Assembly: GCF_014137995.1 (NCBI RefSeq)
Contig: NZ_JACGWV010000001.1
Span: 3,472,001 to 3,536,000, forward strand
Direction of reading: 5' to 3'
Length of the DNA stretch: 64,000 nucleotides
Origin: Promicromonospora sukumoe
GTDB lineage: Bacteria > Actinomycetota > Actinomycetes > Actinomycetales > Cellulomonadaceae
Below are positions 17,222 to 25,561 of this stretch, one piece after another (position 1 is the first letter of the stretch; each line of letters opens with the position of its first letter). The position numbers were made by a program, and so were the translations under genes. The notes below the pieces were generated by a model that was not told where the DNA came from, searched no databases, and was given only the letters and a program-made list of their open reading frames with translations.

Positions 17222-18442
17222 ATGGACGCACAGCGCGACGTACAGCGGACCAGCAGCACGGCGGGCACGACGGGCACGCACCGGGTGGTGATCCTGGGGG
17301 CCGGGTACGCGGGCATGGCCGCGGCCGTGCAGCTCGCGGCGCGGACCCGGCGGCTGGCGAACGTGCAGGTCACCCTCGTCAACGGGTCGGACCGGTTCAC
17401 GGAGCGGCTGCGCCTGCACATGACCGCGACGGGGCAGCAGGTCGGCGAGCTCAGCATCCCAGAGATGCTGGACGGGACGGGCGCCGAGCTCGTCCGCGGC
17501 TGGGTGACGGCGGTCGACACGGACGCGCGGACGGTGCGGATCGACGACTACCAGGTGCTGCCCTACGACACCCTCGTCTACGGGCTGGGCAGCGTCGCCG
17601 ACACGGCGCGCGTACCGGGCGCCGACGACCACGCCTACGCCCTGAGCAACGCGCAGGACGCCGAGCTGCTCGCCGACCGGCTCGGCCGGCTCCGCGGCGG
17701 CACCGTCGTGGTCGTGGGCACCGGGCTCACGGGCATCGAGTCGGCCGCCGAGATCGCCGAGCAGCGGCCGGACCTCGACGTCGTCCTCGTGGGTCGCGCC
17801 GAGCCGGGCGCCACGATGAACGCCAGGGCCCGGACGTACCTGCGGGGCGCGCTCGACCGGCTGCGGGTCACGGTGCGCGCCGGCGCCGAGGTGGTCAAGG
17901 TACGGCCCGACGGCGTCGAGCTGGCCGGGGGCGGGAGCGTCGCCGCCGACGTCGTGCTCTGGACGGGCGGGTCGCGCGTGTCCCCCCTGGCCGCCGCCGC
18001 GGGGCTGGGGGTCGACGAGCGGGGGCGGGTCGTCACCGACGCGGCCCTGCGCTCGGTGTCGCACCCGGACGTCTGGGCGGTCGGGGACGCCGCGGCGGTC
18101 CGCCAGGGCTACGGCGTCATGCACGGCACCTGCCAGGGTGGCATGCCGACCGGCGTGCACGCCGCGCTCTCGATCGACCGGGTGCTCCGGGGCCTGGAGC
18201 CGAAGCCGTTCCGGTTCGGCTACTACCACACGCCGGTCAGCCTGGGCCGGGCCGACGCCGTGGTCCAGTTCACCCACCCCGACGACAGCCCGCGCCGGAT
18301 CAGCCTGACCGGGCGGACGGCGATGAGGTACAAGGAGACCGTGACCGCATCACCCTGGCCCACCTACGGCCGCATGAAGAAGATGCCCGCCTCCGGCGCG
18401 TTCTGGCCCACCGGCGGGCGCTTCACCCGGAGGGCGGCATGA
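17222..18442 (+). CDS. FAD-dependent oxidoreductase, NDH-2-like, linked to an ECF41 sigma factor
   Basis: 406 residues. The dinucleotide-binding motif GAGYAGMAAAVQ near residue 24 binds FAD; a second one, VVGTGLTGIESAAE, near residue 165 binds NAD(P)H; the conserved FAD closing motif is VWAVGDAAAV. This is the pattern of type II NADH dehydrogenases and related pyridine-nucleotide disulphide-type reductases, but no redox CxxC is seen and no C-terminal membrane-anchor helix is evident, so respiratory function is doubtful. The stop overlaps the next gene's start (ATGA). ECF41 sigma factors are commonly paired with an oxidoreductase, decarboxylase or epimerase that they control, which fits this gene. 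Confidence 0.85.
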   Translation: MDAQRDVQRTSSTAGTTGTHRVVILGAGYAGMAAAVQLAARTRRLANVQVTLVNGSDRFTERLRLHMTATGQQVGELSIPEMLDGTGAELVRGWVTAVDTDARTVRIDDYQVLPYDTLVYGLGSVADTARVPGADDHAYALSNAQDAELLADRLGRLRGGTVVVVGTGLTGIESAAEIAEQRPDLDVVLVGRAEPGATMNARARTYLRGALDRLRVTVRAGAEVVKVRPDGVELAGGGSVAADVVLWTGGSRVSPLAAAAGLGVDERGRVVTDAALRSVSHPDVWAVGDAAAVRQGYGVMHGTCQGGMPTGVHAALSIDRVLRGLEPKPFRFGYYHTPVSLGRADAVVQFTHPDDSPRRISLTGRTAMRYKETVTASPWPTYGRMKKMPASGAFWPTGGRFTRRAA

Positions 18443-19371
18443 ACGACGTCGCGCCCGGGCAGGGCGCCGGACCCGGGCAGCAGGTCTTCCAGGAGCACCG
18501 CCGGCTGCTGTTCTCCGTGGCCTACCGCCTGCTCGGCAGCGCCGCCGACGCCGAGGACGCCGTCCAGGACGCGTGGATCCGGTGGACCGCGGCGGACCGC
18601 TCGCAGGTGGCCGACCCGAAGGCCTACCTGACGCGGATCGTCTCGAACCTGGCGCTGGAGCGGCTGCGCTCCACCCGGTACAAGCGCGAGACGTACGTGG
18701 GACCCTGGCTGCCCGAGCCGATCCTGACCGGCGGGGACGCGTCCGACGCCGCCGTCGGCGCCGAGTCGGTCTCGATGGCGATGCTCGTCGTGCTGGAGAC
18801 GCTGAGCCCGCTGGAGCGCGCGGTGTTCGTGCTGAAGGACGTCTTCGGCTTCAGCCACGCCGAGATCGCCGAGGCGACGGAGCGGTCGGAGCCGGCCGTG
18901 CGGCAGGCGGCGCACCGGGCCCGGGAGCACGTGCAGGCGCGGCGTCCGCGGTACGGCGCCGACCGGGCCCGGCAGCGCGAGGTGACCGAGCGGTTCTTCG
19001 CGGCCACGGCCGGCGGCGACCTCAACGCCCTGCTGGAGCTCCTGGCCCCCGACGTCACCCTGTGGACCGACGGCGGCGGCAAGGTGCGCCAGGCGCTGAA
19101 GCCCGTGGTAGGCGCGGACACGGTGGCGAAGTGGTTCGCGGCGCTCGGGACCGTCACCTACCAGGGCGTCGATCCGGCCGACATGCGGGCGGAGCTCGTC
19201 GAGATCAACGGCGGGCCCGGCCTCGTGTTCAGCGGAGCGGGCCGGGTCATCTCCACGGTCACGTTCGACGTGGACGCCGACGGCCGGATCGCGGCCATCC
19301 ACAACGTCGCCAACCCCGACAAGCTGGGCGCCGTCGCCACCGGCGCCCGGTACGACGTCGGGACGACGTGA
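18439..19371 (+). CDS. ECF41-family sigma factor with SnoaL-like C-terminal domain (SigJ-like)
   Basis: 310 residues: sigma region 2 (residues about 16-82), region 4 (about 113-170) and a SnoaL/NTF2-like domain (about 176-305). All three ECF41 hallmarks are present: WLPEP at 90-94 in the linker, DGGGK at 211-215 and NPDKL at 292-296. In this family the fused C-terminal domain replaces a separate anti-sigma factor and adjusts activity. It is translationally coupled to the upstream oxidoreductase, its likely target along with itself. The signal sensed is unknown. Related to mycobacterial SigJ. Confidence 0.93.
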   Translation: MNDVAPGQGAGPGQQVFQEHRRLLFSVAYRLLGSAADAEDAVQDAWIRWTAADRSQVADPKAYLTRIVSNLALERLRSTRYKRETYVGPWLPEPILTGGDASDAAVGAESVSMAMLVVLETLSPLERAVFVLKDVFGFSHAEIAEATERSEPAVRQAAHRAREHVQARRPRYGADRARQREVTERFFAATAGGDLNALLELLAPDVTLWTDGGGKVRQALKPVVGADTVAKWFAALGTVTYQGVDPADMRAELVEINGGPGLVFSGAGRVISTVTFDVDADGRIAAIHNVANPDKLGAVATGARYDVGTT

Positions 19372-19438
19372 GCCGTCGGAGGTCGTGAGCCGGGGCGGCG
19401 GCGGGGCCTGCGTCGGATGGGGTCTGCGTCGGGTGGGG

Positions 19439-20101
19439 TCAGGGCTCGACGGGCTCCCCCGTCGGGTCGTCCGCCACCAGCGGGGCCAGCTCGGCCCCGC
19501 CCACGGGCTCGGCGTTCCAGGACGTCACGCGCCAGCCGCCGACCGGGTCGCCCTCGACCTCGACCAGGCCGGTGTTCGCGAGCGGCGTCTGCTCGGCGTG
19601 GTCGACGTCGACGCCCGTGGCGCGTGCCGCGGCCCACGCGCGGATCGCGGCGCCGTGCGAGACCACGACGACGCTCTCGAGGCCCTGGGCGGCGAGCTGC
19701 GCCACGGCGTCGTCGTACCGGCTGAGGAACGCGCGGCCGTCCGGGCCGCCGGGCATCGCCCGGCCGACGTCGCCCCGCGCCCAGCCGAAGACCGTGTCGA
19801 GGTAGCGCAGGTGCGCCTCGTGCGCGCCGGCCATCTCCAGGTCGCCGGCCTCGATCTCGCGCAGGCCGTCGAACACCTGCGGCTCGATCCCCCGCGCCTC
19901 GGCGAGCGGAGCCGCCGTGATCGACGTCCGGACCAGCGAGGAGACGGCGATCGCGTCGACCTGACGGTCGCGCAGCGCGCCGGGGACGGCGGCCGCCTGA
20001 CGCTCGCCGAGCGCCGTCAGCCCGGGGCCGGGGTAGGCCGTGTCGAGCAGGCCTCCCACGTTCGACGGGGTCTGTCCGTGGCGCAGCAGCAGAAGTCGCA
20101 T
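19439..20101 (-). CDS. Histidine phosphatase family protein
   Basis: 220 residues of phosphoglycerate-mutase/SixA superfamily. The phosphohistidine motif LLRHGQT is at residues 5-11, the paired Arg follows in SSLVRT, an acid is in LREIEAGD, and the second His lies in VVVSHGAAIR. Substrates of this superfamily range from sugar phosphates to phosphoproteins; nothing local narrows it. The start ATG has GGGGAG nine bases upstream. Convergent with the sigma factor gene; the 67-base gap holds nothing obvious. Confidence 0.88.
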   Translation of the reverse strand: MRLLLLRHGQTPSNVGGLLDTAYPGPGLTALGERQAAAVPGALRDRQVDAIAVSSLVRTSITAAPLAEARGIEPQVFDGLREIEAGDLEMAGAHEAHLRYLDTVFGWARGDVGRAMPGGPDGRAFLSRYDDAVAQLAAQGLESVVVVSHGAAIRAWAAARATGVDVDHAEQTPLANTGLVEVEGDPVGGWRVTSWNAEPVGGAELAPLVADDPTGEPVEP

Positions 20102-20166
20102 GTGCGCATTCTCCCCGACTGGTAGGACCGCTCGGGATCACAGGCGCGGGCCCGCACGGCCGGTGC

Positions 20167-20172
20167 TACGTT
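20167..20172 (+). promoter_or_regulatory. -10 hexamer for a leaderless membrane-protein transcript
   Basis: TACGTT with seven bases to the GTG start at 20180. Confidence 0.45.
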
Positions 20173-20179
20173 CGGGAAC

Positions 20180-21067
20180 GTGGCTGACGACGCGCCGCAC
20201 GGCCCGCGGATCGCCCGTCCGGCGCGGTGGGCGCTGGGGCGGGTCGAGCGTTCTGGCGGGTTCGTCACCCGGATGACCTGGCACCTCGTCGACGGGTCGT
20301 CGGTCCGCTGGGCGTCGCGGCCGGTCCGGCGCCGCGGCCGGGTCGAGGTCCGGGACGCCGCGGGGAACGTGACCCGCGTCGTCGGCGCCGAGCCCACCAC
20401 CGCGACCCGGCTGGCCCGGGCCAACGTGGCCGCGGGCGTCGCATTCATCGTGGGTGGGTCCCTGTTCGCCCTGGGTCCACTGCTCGCCCAGCTCGACGTC
20501 GGCAGCGTCCGCGCCGTCGACCTGGTCTACCTCGTCGGCGGGGTATTCTTCAGCACCGGCGGCTACGTGTCCGTGGTGCAGGCGTCGAACGCGCCGACCA
20601 GCATCGACGAGGGCGGCACCCTGCGTTCCACGTCGTGGACCTGGTGGGCCTGGCAACCCCTGCAGATCGGCTGGCTCAGCGCCGCCGTGCTGTTTGCCGG
20701 CACCCTGTTCTTCGGCGTCAGCCTGGTCGCGGCGTTCGCGTCCGACCTCACGGCCCGGCAGTCCAACGGGTGGATCTGGTTGCCCGACATGCTGGGCTGC
20801 GTCTTCTTCCTGCTGTCGGGACACCTCGCCCTGGTCGAGGTCTGCCACGGCCGCATCGGGCTACGCCCGCACGACCTCGGCTGGTGGGTCGTGGCGGTCA
20901 ACCAGCTCGGCTCCGTGCTGTTCTTCCTGGCCGGGCTCGCCGCGTTCACGCGGCCCGCCACCTCGACCGTGGTCGACGCCGGCCTGGTCAACTGGGGCAC
21001 GTTCGGCGGGGCGGTCTGCTTCGTCGTAGGCGGGGCGCTGCAGCTCGCCGAACGCCCCGATCGCTGA
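20180..21067 (+). CDS. Six-helix membrane protein, YrhK-like
   Basis: 295 residues. A basic cytoplasmic N-terminal part (about 75 residues, RWALGRVERSGGFVTRMTWH) is followed by six probable membrane helices, for example VAAGVAFIVGGSLFALGPLL, LVYLVGGVFFSTGGYVSVV, AAVLFAGTLFFGVSLVAAF, LGCVFFLLSGHLALVEV, VLFFLAGLAAF and FGGAVCFVVGGALQLA. The GGSLFALGP pattern, repeated in reduced form as GGVFFSTGG and GGALQLAE, resembles the YrhK domain. No transport or catalytic motif. GTG start with a -10 hexamer seven bases upstream indicates a leaderless mRNA. Function unknown. Confidence 0.75.
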   Translation: MADDAPHGPRIARPARWALGRVERSGGFVTRMTWHLVDGSSVRWASRPVRRRGRVEVRDAAGNVTRVVGAEPTTATRLARANVAAGVAFIVGGSLFALGPLLAQLDVGSVRAVDLVYLVGGVFFSTGGYVSVVQASNAPTSIDEGGTLRSTSWTWWAWQPLQIGWLSAAVLFAGTLFFGVSLVAAFASDLTARQSNGWIWLPDMLGCVFFLLSGHLALVEVCHGRIGLRPHDLGWWVVAVNQLGSVLFFLAGLAAFTRPATSTVVDAGLVNWGTFGGAVCFVVGGALQLAERPDR

Positions 21068-21140
21068 GGCCCGCGAGCGCCGTCGAAGATCGCCCGTGCT
21101 CCGGTCGACGGCGTCAGACCGCCGTGCTTGACTCGAAGAC

Positions 21141-22514
21141 ATGGCCACGCGCGACGAGCGCACTGCGGCGCTCTACGGCAACCGTTTCCTCACCGAGGAA
21201 GTCCCCTCGACGCTGTTCCCGGCCACGGGGATGAGTCCCACCGACACGATGCGGATGCTCGGCGAGGACCTGGCGCTCGAGGGCGACCCGATGCGGAACC
21301 TGGCGACCTTCGTGACGACCTGGATGGAGCCCGAGGCGCAGCGGATCATCGCCGAGAACCTGCACCGCAACTTCATCGACCACGCGGAGTACCCGATCTC
21401 GGCCGAGATCGAGCAGCGGTGCGTGCGGATGCTCGCGGACCTGTTCCACGCCCCGGGCGAGACGACGGGGTGCCGCACCCAGGGGTCGTCGGAGGCGATC
21501 ATGCTGGGTGCGCTCTCGCTGAAGTGGAAGTGGAAGGAGCGGCACCAGGCCGCCGGTCTGTCCGTGGGCACCCCCAACCTCGTGTTCGGCGGCGACGTGC
21601 ACGTGGTCTGGGAGAAGTTCTGCCGGTACTTCGACGTCGAGCCGCGGATCATCCCGCTCGCGAAGGACAAGTACACGATCGGCCCGGACGACGTGGCGCC
21701 GTTCCTGGACGAGAACACGATCGGCGTCGCCGCGGTGCTCGGCACCACCTTCACGGGCCACATGGACGACATCGTGGGCATCAACCGGCTGCTCCTGGAC
21801 GTCAAGGCGGAGCGTGGGCTCGACATCCCGCTGCACGTCGACGGCGCGAGCGGCGGGTTCGTCTGGCCGTTCCTGTACCCGGACTCGCCGTGGGACTTCC
21901 GGCTGGAGCAGGTGCGGTCCATCAACGTCTCGGGGCACAAGTACGGGCTGGTCTACCCGGGGATCGGCTGGCTGGTCTTCCGCGAGACGGCCGACCTGGC
22001 GCAGGACCTCGTCTTCTACGAGAACTACCTCGGCAAGACGGACGCGACGTTCACGCTCAACTTCTCGACGGGCGCAGCCATGGTGCTCGCGCAGTACTAC
22101 AACTTCGTGCGGCTCGGGCGCGAGGGCTACACCTACGTGATGAAGCAGATGCAGCAGAACGCCCGCGTGCTGGCGGCGAACCTGCGGGACACGGGTCGGT
22201 TCGAGGTGATCGGCGACGACCTGGAGCAGCTCCCGCTGGTCGCGTTCCGGCTCGCGGGCGACCACGTCGGCTACGACGAGTCGGACATCGCGTGGCAGCT
22301 CTCGGCGGAGCGCGGCTGGATGGTGCCCGCGTACACGCTGCCCCCGGACGCGCAGGACGTGAAGATCCTCCGCGCCCTGGTCAAGGAGACGATGAGCCGG
22401 GCCCAGGTGGATCGCCTGACCCAGGACATCGACGAGGCGTGCAAGACCCTCGACCTCAAGGGCGGCGCGCACCCGAGCGAGCGGCGGCGGGCGAAGACTG
22501 GTACCGGGTACTGA
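21141..22514 (+). CDS. gadB: Glutamate decarboxylase
   Basis: 457 residues. PLP enzyme converting glutamate to GABA and CO2, consuming a proton, typically for acid tolerance or GABA metabolism. Group II decarboxylase features are clear: substrate loop HAEYPISAEIE, cofactor-stacking region GCRTQGSSEAIMLG, HVDGASGGF (Asp234) and the PLP lysine in NVSGHKYG (Lys267). The length and the C-terminal LKGGAHPSERR match bacterial GAD. No glutamate/GABA antiporter gene is adjacent, so an acid-resistance pair is not evident here. Convergent with the surface-protein gene. Confidence 0.95.
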   Translation: MATRDERTAALYGNRFLTEEVPSTLFPATGMSPTDTMRMLGEDLALEGDPMRNLATFVTTWMEPEAQRIIAENLHRNFIDHAEYPISAEIEQRCVRMLADLFHAPGETTGCRTQGSSEAIMLGALSLKWKWKERHQAAGLSVGTPNLVFGGDVHVVWEKFCRYFDVEPRIIPLAKDKYTIGPDDVAPFLDENTIGVAAVLGTTFTGHMDDIVGINRLLLDVKAERGLDIPLHVDGASGGFVWPFLYPDSPWDFRLEQVRSINVSGHKYGLVYPGIGWLVFRETADLAQDLVFYENYLGKTDATFTLNFSTGAAMVLAQYYNFVRLGREGYTYVMKQMQQNARVLAANLRDTGRFEVIGDDLEQLPLVAFRLAGDHVGYDESDIAWQLSAERGWMVPAYTLPPDAQDVKILRALVKETMSRAQVDRLTQDIDEACKTLDLKGGAHPSERRRAKTGTGY

Positions 22515-22561
22515 GCCGGGTGCCTGTCTTCTTGCCGGAGCGGGATACCTGCCGGAGCGGG

Positions 22562-24361
22562 TTACCTGCCCGCGCGGCGTCGGACGGCGATGAGGAGCGC
22601 GCCGACCACGACGGCCGCCGCGGCGAGCCCGCCCAGGACGCCGGCGGGCGAGCCGGTCACGGCGAGCGATCCGGGGCCGCCGTCGGGCGAACCTGGCATG
22701 CCCGGGCTCCCGGACGGTGTGGGGGTGGGCGCGCCGGACGGCGCCGGGGTGCTCGCCGACGGGCTGCCCGACGGCGACGGGCCGGGGCTCGGGGTGGTGC
22801 TGGGGCTGGCGCTCGGGCTAGGGCTCGGCGACGGGCCGACGTCCTCGGCGACCGCGAACGTCTGTGCCTCGTCCGCGAGGTCCTCGTGCGTGGCGACCTC
22901 GACGCCGCCCCGGCTCAGGACCTCGAACACGACGAGCGGCTGCCCGGCGTAGGTCTCGGCCTGCTCCGCGGTGAACTCCAGCGGCACCTCGACCGTGCCG
23001 GACGGCGCCGTCGGGGTGAAGGTGGTGCTGCTCGTGACGCCGGTGCTCGCGCCGTCGGCGGTGACGACCGTGCCGGTCACGACGTACTCGACGCCGGGCG
23101 TCAGGCCGCTGTAGGTGACGGTGTCGATCACGGTGCCGCCGGTCACCGGGAGCACCGTGTCGTCGGTGCCCTCGACCGCGACGCTCGACCCGATCTCGGG
23201 TACGGCGGTCACGGCGTCGTCGCACAGGAGCTGGCCGCCGAACGGGTGGTGGTGGATCTCGCCGCCGCCGCTGGTGCTGACGCCGTCGGTGAACCACTGG
23301 CCGTTCGTGGTGACGCCGGACGAGAACTCGACCATGGCGTTCGGCGCCCAGATGGCGCCGAGCTCCAGGCCGTCGACCGTCACGGTGCCGGTCACGGCGG
23401 ACAGGTCGAGCATGATGTAGCGCGCGTAGTCCTGCTGCTCGCCGCTGCCCGCGGACCAGCCCTCGATGTCGATCTGCCCGATCGTGGTGGTCCCCTCGGG
23501 CACGCGGATCACGAGCGGCGCCTGCGCCGTCGGGACGTAGCCGTCGGCGCGGTCCATCTTGACGGTCGCGCCGGCGATGTCCTCGTAGTCGACGACGTTC
23601 GGCATCGTGGTGGAGAAGCCGGAGAGGTAGACGAGGCCGCCCTCGTCGGTGACGGTCACCGCGTTCGACAGGTCCGGGTTGCCGTACATCGAGGCGAGGC
23701 ACTCGTTGGTGCGGGCGACGTCGGCCTCCAGGCCGGGGAAGTATTCCGCGACCGCGTCCTGCCCGGTCCCCAGGTCGTCGACGGCGAAGTCGGCGAACGG
23801 GGCCGCCTTGAGGTCGAGGAAGCCGCCGTCGGCGTTGGTGACGCGTGGGAAGTCGCCGCCCGCGTTGTCGCCGACGCCGCCGCCGCGGACCTGGGCGGTC
23901 AGGCCCGTGGTGTCGGCGAGCTTGGCGAGGGCGTTCGCCTCGGGGCTCGACGTGCCGATGGTCCCGGAGTCGTCGCGATTCGAGATGTCGAAGGAGCCGG
24001 TCCCGGTGAACTGCCCGGCGAGGATGCGCACGGGGTCGCCGTCGACCAGCGGCACGGTGTAGTCGGCCTGGCCCGCCGTCTGGTGGAGCACGGTGTACCC
24101 GTTCGGGTTCCCCGAGGAGATGCTGCCGAACGCGGCGACGGAGCCCTCGAGCTCCGCGTTGTTCAGGTGGGCGTCCCCGGTGGTGACGATCGTGAAGTCG
24201 CTGTTGACGTCGAACGGGTTGTAGGCCGACACCGCGGCGTGCGCGGGGACCGCGCCCGAGACGCCGGCCAGGCCGGTGAGGGCGGCCAGCGCGGTCAGCC
24301 CGATGGCGGCAGCGGCAGCCGTGACGCGGCCGCGACCGGTACCGCTCCTGAACGAGATCAA
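22562..24361 (-). CDS. Cell-wall surface protein: choice-of-anchor-A domain, ester-bond-type repeat, C-terminal anchor
   Basis: About 599 residues. Sec signal peptide with a hydrophobic run of Ala/Leu ending near AVPAHA (residue ~43). The mature N-terminal domain (FDVNSDFTIVTTGDAHLNNAELEGSVA onward, ~330 residues) fits the choice-of-anchor-A fold of secreted proteins. A ~100-residue domain with TYSGLTPGVEYVVTGTV resembles VaFE/thioester-ester adhesin repeats. Then comes a Pro/Ser-rich stalk of ~60 residues, a degenerate sortase-like SLAVTGSP, a hydrophobic helix and RRRAGR. This is the layout of a wall-anchored adhesin. The start is probably TTG at 24361, with AGGGGG nine bases upstream; GTG 24379 is possible. 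Confidence 0.8.
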   Translation of the reverse strand: MISFRSGTGRGRVTAAAAAIGLTALAALTGLAGVSGAVPAHAAVSAYNPFDVNSDFTIVTTGDAHLNNAELEGSVAAFGSISSGNPNGYTVLHQTAGQADYTVPLVDGDPVRILAGQFTGTGSFDISNRDDSGTIGTSSPEANALAKLADTTGLTAQVRGGGVGDNAGGDFPRVTNADGGFLDLKAAPFADFAVDDLGTGQDAVAEYFPGLEADVARTNECLASMYGNPDLSNAVTVTDEGGLVYLSGFSTTMPNVVDYEDIAGATVKMDRADGYVPTAQAPLVIRVPEGTTTIGQIDIEGWSAGSGEQQDYARYIMLDLSAVTGTVTVDGLELGAIWAPNAMVEFSSGVTTNGQWFTDGVSTSGGGEIHHHPFGGQLLCDDAVTAVPEIGSSVAVEGTDDTVLPVTGGTVIDTVTYSGLTPGVEYVVTGTVVTADGASTGVTSSTTFTPTAPSGTVEVPLEFTAEQAETYAGQPLVVFEVLSRGGVEVATHEDLADEAQTFAVAEDVGPSPSPSPSASPSTTPSPGPSPSGSPSASTPAPSGAPTPTPSGSPGMPGSPDGGPGSLAVTGSPAGVLGGLAAAAVVVGALLIAVRRRAGR

Positions 24362-24510
24362 CGTGTGCGCCCCCTGCACTCCGGTCGCGTGCGGACAGCG
24401 ACCCGTCGGCGCCCGACGCGCCGCCGTTCGGACCATAACTTCCGCCCCGGGAACGCGAAACTGGCAGTCCGACGTTTGGTGCAAACTCATGCAGCGGCGC
24501 TGGTTGCTGG

Positions 24511-24562
24511 CTCGGTTTGGCGCCCCTGTTTGGCGGCTCGGTTTGGCACCTCGGTTTGGCGG
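24511..24562. repeat. Four tandem 13-base repeats in a divergent promoter region
   Basis: Four back-to-back units beginning at 24511, 24524, 24537 and 24550, consensus CTCGGTTTGGCGS. They lie between the starts of the divergent surface-protein and acetyltransferase genes (246-base gap), where a regulator array or expression-altering repeat would sit. Confidence 0.75.
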
Positions 24563-24594
24563 CCGGCTCAGCGGCGCCGGGTGAAAGCTCCGGT

Positions 24595-24600
24595 TAGGCT
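24595..24600 (+). promoter_or_regulatory. -10 hexamer for leaderless acetyltransferase transcript
   Basis: TAGGCT with seven bases to the ATG at 24608. Confidence 0.5.
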
Positions 24601-24607
24601 CGACGGC

Positions 24608-25120
24608 ATGTTCGTGCTCGAGACGGAACGCCTGCTGCTGCGGCCCTGGCGCGTGTCCGAGGCCGCCGTCCAGCACGAGATGTGGATCGAGCGTGACCCG
24701 CGGGTCCCGCCGCACCGGCGGATCGGCGTGGACGGCCGCCCGAGCGTGACCGACGTCGAGGGCTGGATCCGTGACGGCTCCCCGCTGGAACGCCTCGGGC
24801 TGCCGGCGCTGGAGGTGAAGGCCAGCGGGGACGTCGTCGGCTACTGCGGGCTGATCGCGGGCACCGACCTGCCACGGGACGAGCCGGAGCTGGCGTACGA
24901 GCTGCTGCGCCGGGCCCGGGGCCAGGGGTACGCGACCGAGGCGGCGGGCGCCGTGCTCGACTGGGCGCGCGCGTCGGGCTACCGACGACTGTGGGCGACG
25001 GTCCGGGAGTGGAACGAGGCGTCGTTTCGGGTGCTGGAGAAGGTCGGGTTCGCCCGGAGCGGCCGGGTGGAGGCCGACGCCGAGCACGGGGACTCGGTGT
25101 ATCTGACGCTGGAGCTCTGA
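24608..25120 (+). CDS. GNAT family N-acetyltransferase (RimJ-type)
   Basis: 170 residues starting MFVLETERLLLRPWR, the usual opening of RimJ/RimL-like acetyltransferases. The acetyl-CoA pyrophosphate loop is RRARGQGYATEAAGAV (R/Q-x-x-G-x-G/A type), and the C-terminal NEASFRVLEKVGF motif is typical. These enzymes acetylate ribosomal proteins, amino groups of antibiotics or metabolites; the substrate here is unknown. Start ATG 24608 fits a leaderless transcript. It converges on the frameshifted gene at 25149. Confidence 0.88.
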   Translation: MFVLETERLLLRPWRVSEAAVQHEMWIERDPRVPPHRRIGVDGRPSVTDVEGWIRDGSPLERLGLPALEVKASGDVVGYCGLIAGTDLPRDEPELAYELLRRARGQGYATEAAGAVLDWARASGYRRLWATVREWNEASFRVLEKVGFARSGRVEADAEHGDSVYLTLEL

Positions 25121-25148
25121 GCCGGGGCTCTGCCGATCGGTGGCGTGG

Positions 25149-25552
25149 CTACCAGCCCTGGTAGAAGTCATCGTCGTCCTCGTCCGGGACGAGTGGCGCG
25201 AACTGCCGCAGCTCTCCACCGCGATCATCCACAGACGGAAGTAGGCCTCTTCCTGGTCCATCACGAAGAGTTGCGCCACGTTCGGCTCGCGCCACGGCGT
25301 CTCGAGGAACCGCTGCCGGAGAGCTTCGAGGTCCGCGTGGTTCAGCGCACCGGCCCAGACCTCGCACTCCGGCGCCTTCCACCCGCCCCACTGCGCGCTT
25401 CCGACGTCGGTCAGCGGGCTGAGGTAACCCACCCCGCGCCCCTCGCGCCCCGACAGCCGAGGTGCTTCGGTCCGCAGCCATCCGCTCAGCGCCTCGACGT
25501 TCTCCCTGTCCGTCATGTCCACCGAGACCATCACGTTCGCCACCCAGCTCAT
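25149..25552 (-). pseudogene. Frameshifted small hypothetical gene (intact start and stop in different frames)
   Basis: The N-terminal ~100 residues, from MSWVANVMVSVDMTDRENVE to EEAYFRLWMIAV, are well-formed coding sequence. They then run into nonsense at about 25222, while the neighbouring frame supplies a sensible end: GELRQFAPLVPDEDDDDFYQ and a stop at 25149. Adding one base between the two frames would give a protein of about 134 residues. This is either a one-base deletion or a sequencing error. It follows the ATP-binding protein gene by nine bases in the same operon. A decayed relative lies at 31300-31463. Family function unknown. Confidence 0.7.
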
Positions 25553-25561
25553 GTCAGCGGG

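Noticed and set aside
17222..18442. Respiratory NADH dehydrogenase (ndh)
   Set aside because: Shares the fold but lacks an evident C-terminal membrane-anchor helix and is tied to an ECF41 sigma factor; kept as an NDH-2-like oxidoreductase.
22562..25552. Single 996-codon minus-strand gene
   Set aside because: It joins the start of the frameshifted gene, antisense of the acetyltransferase and the surface protein; the signal peptide near 24361 shows the true start of the surface protein.
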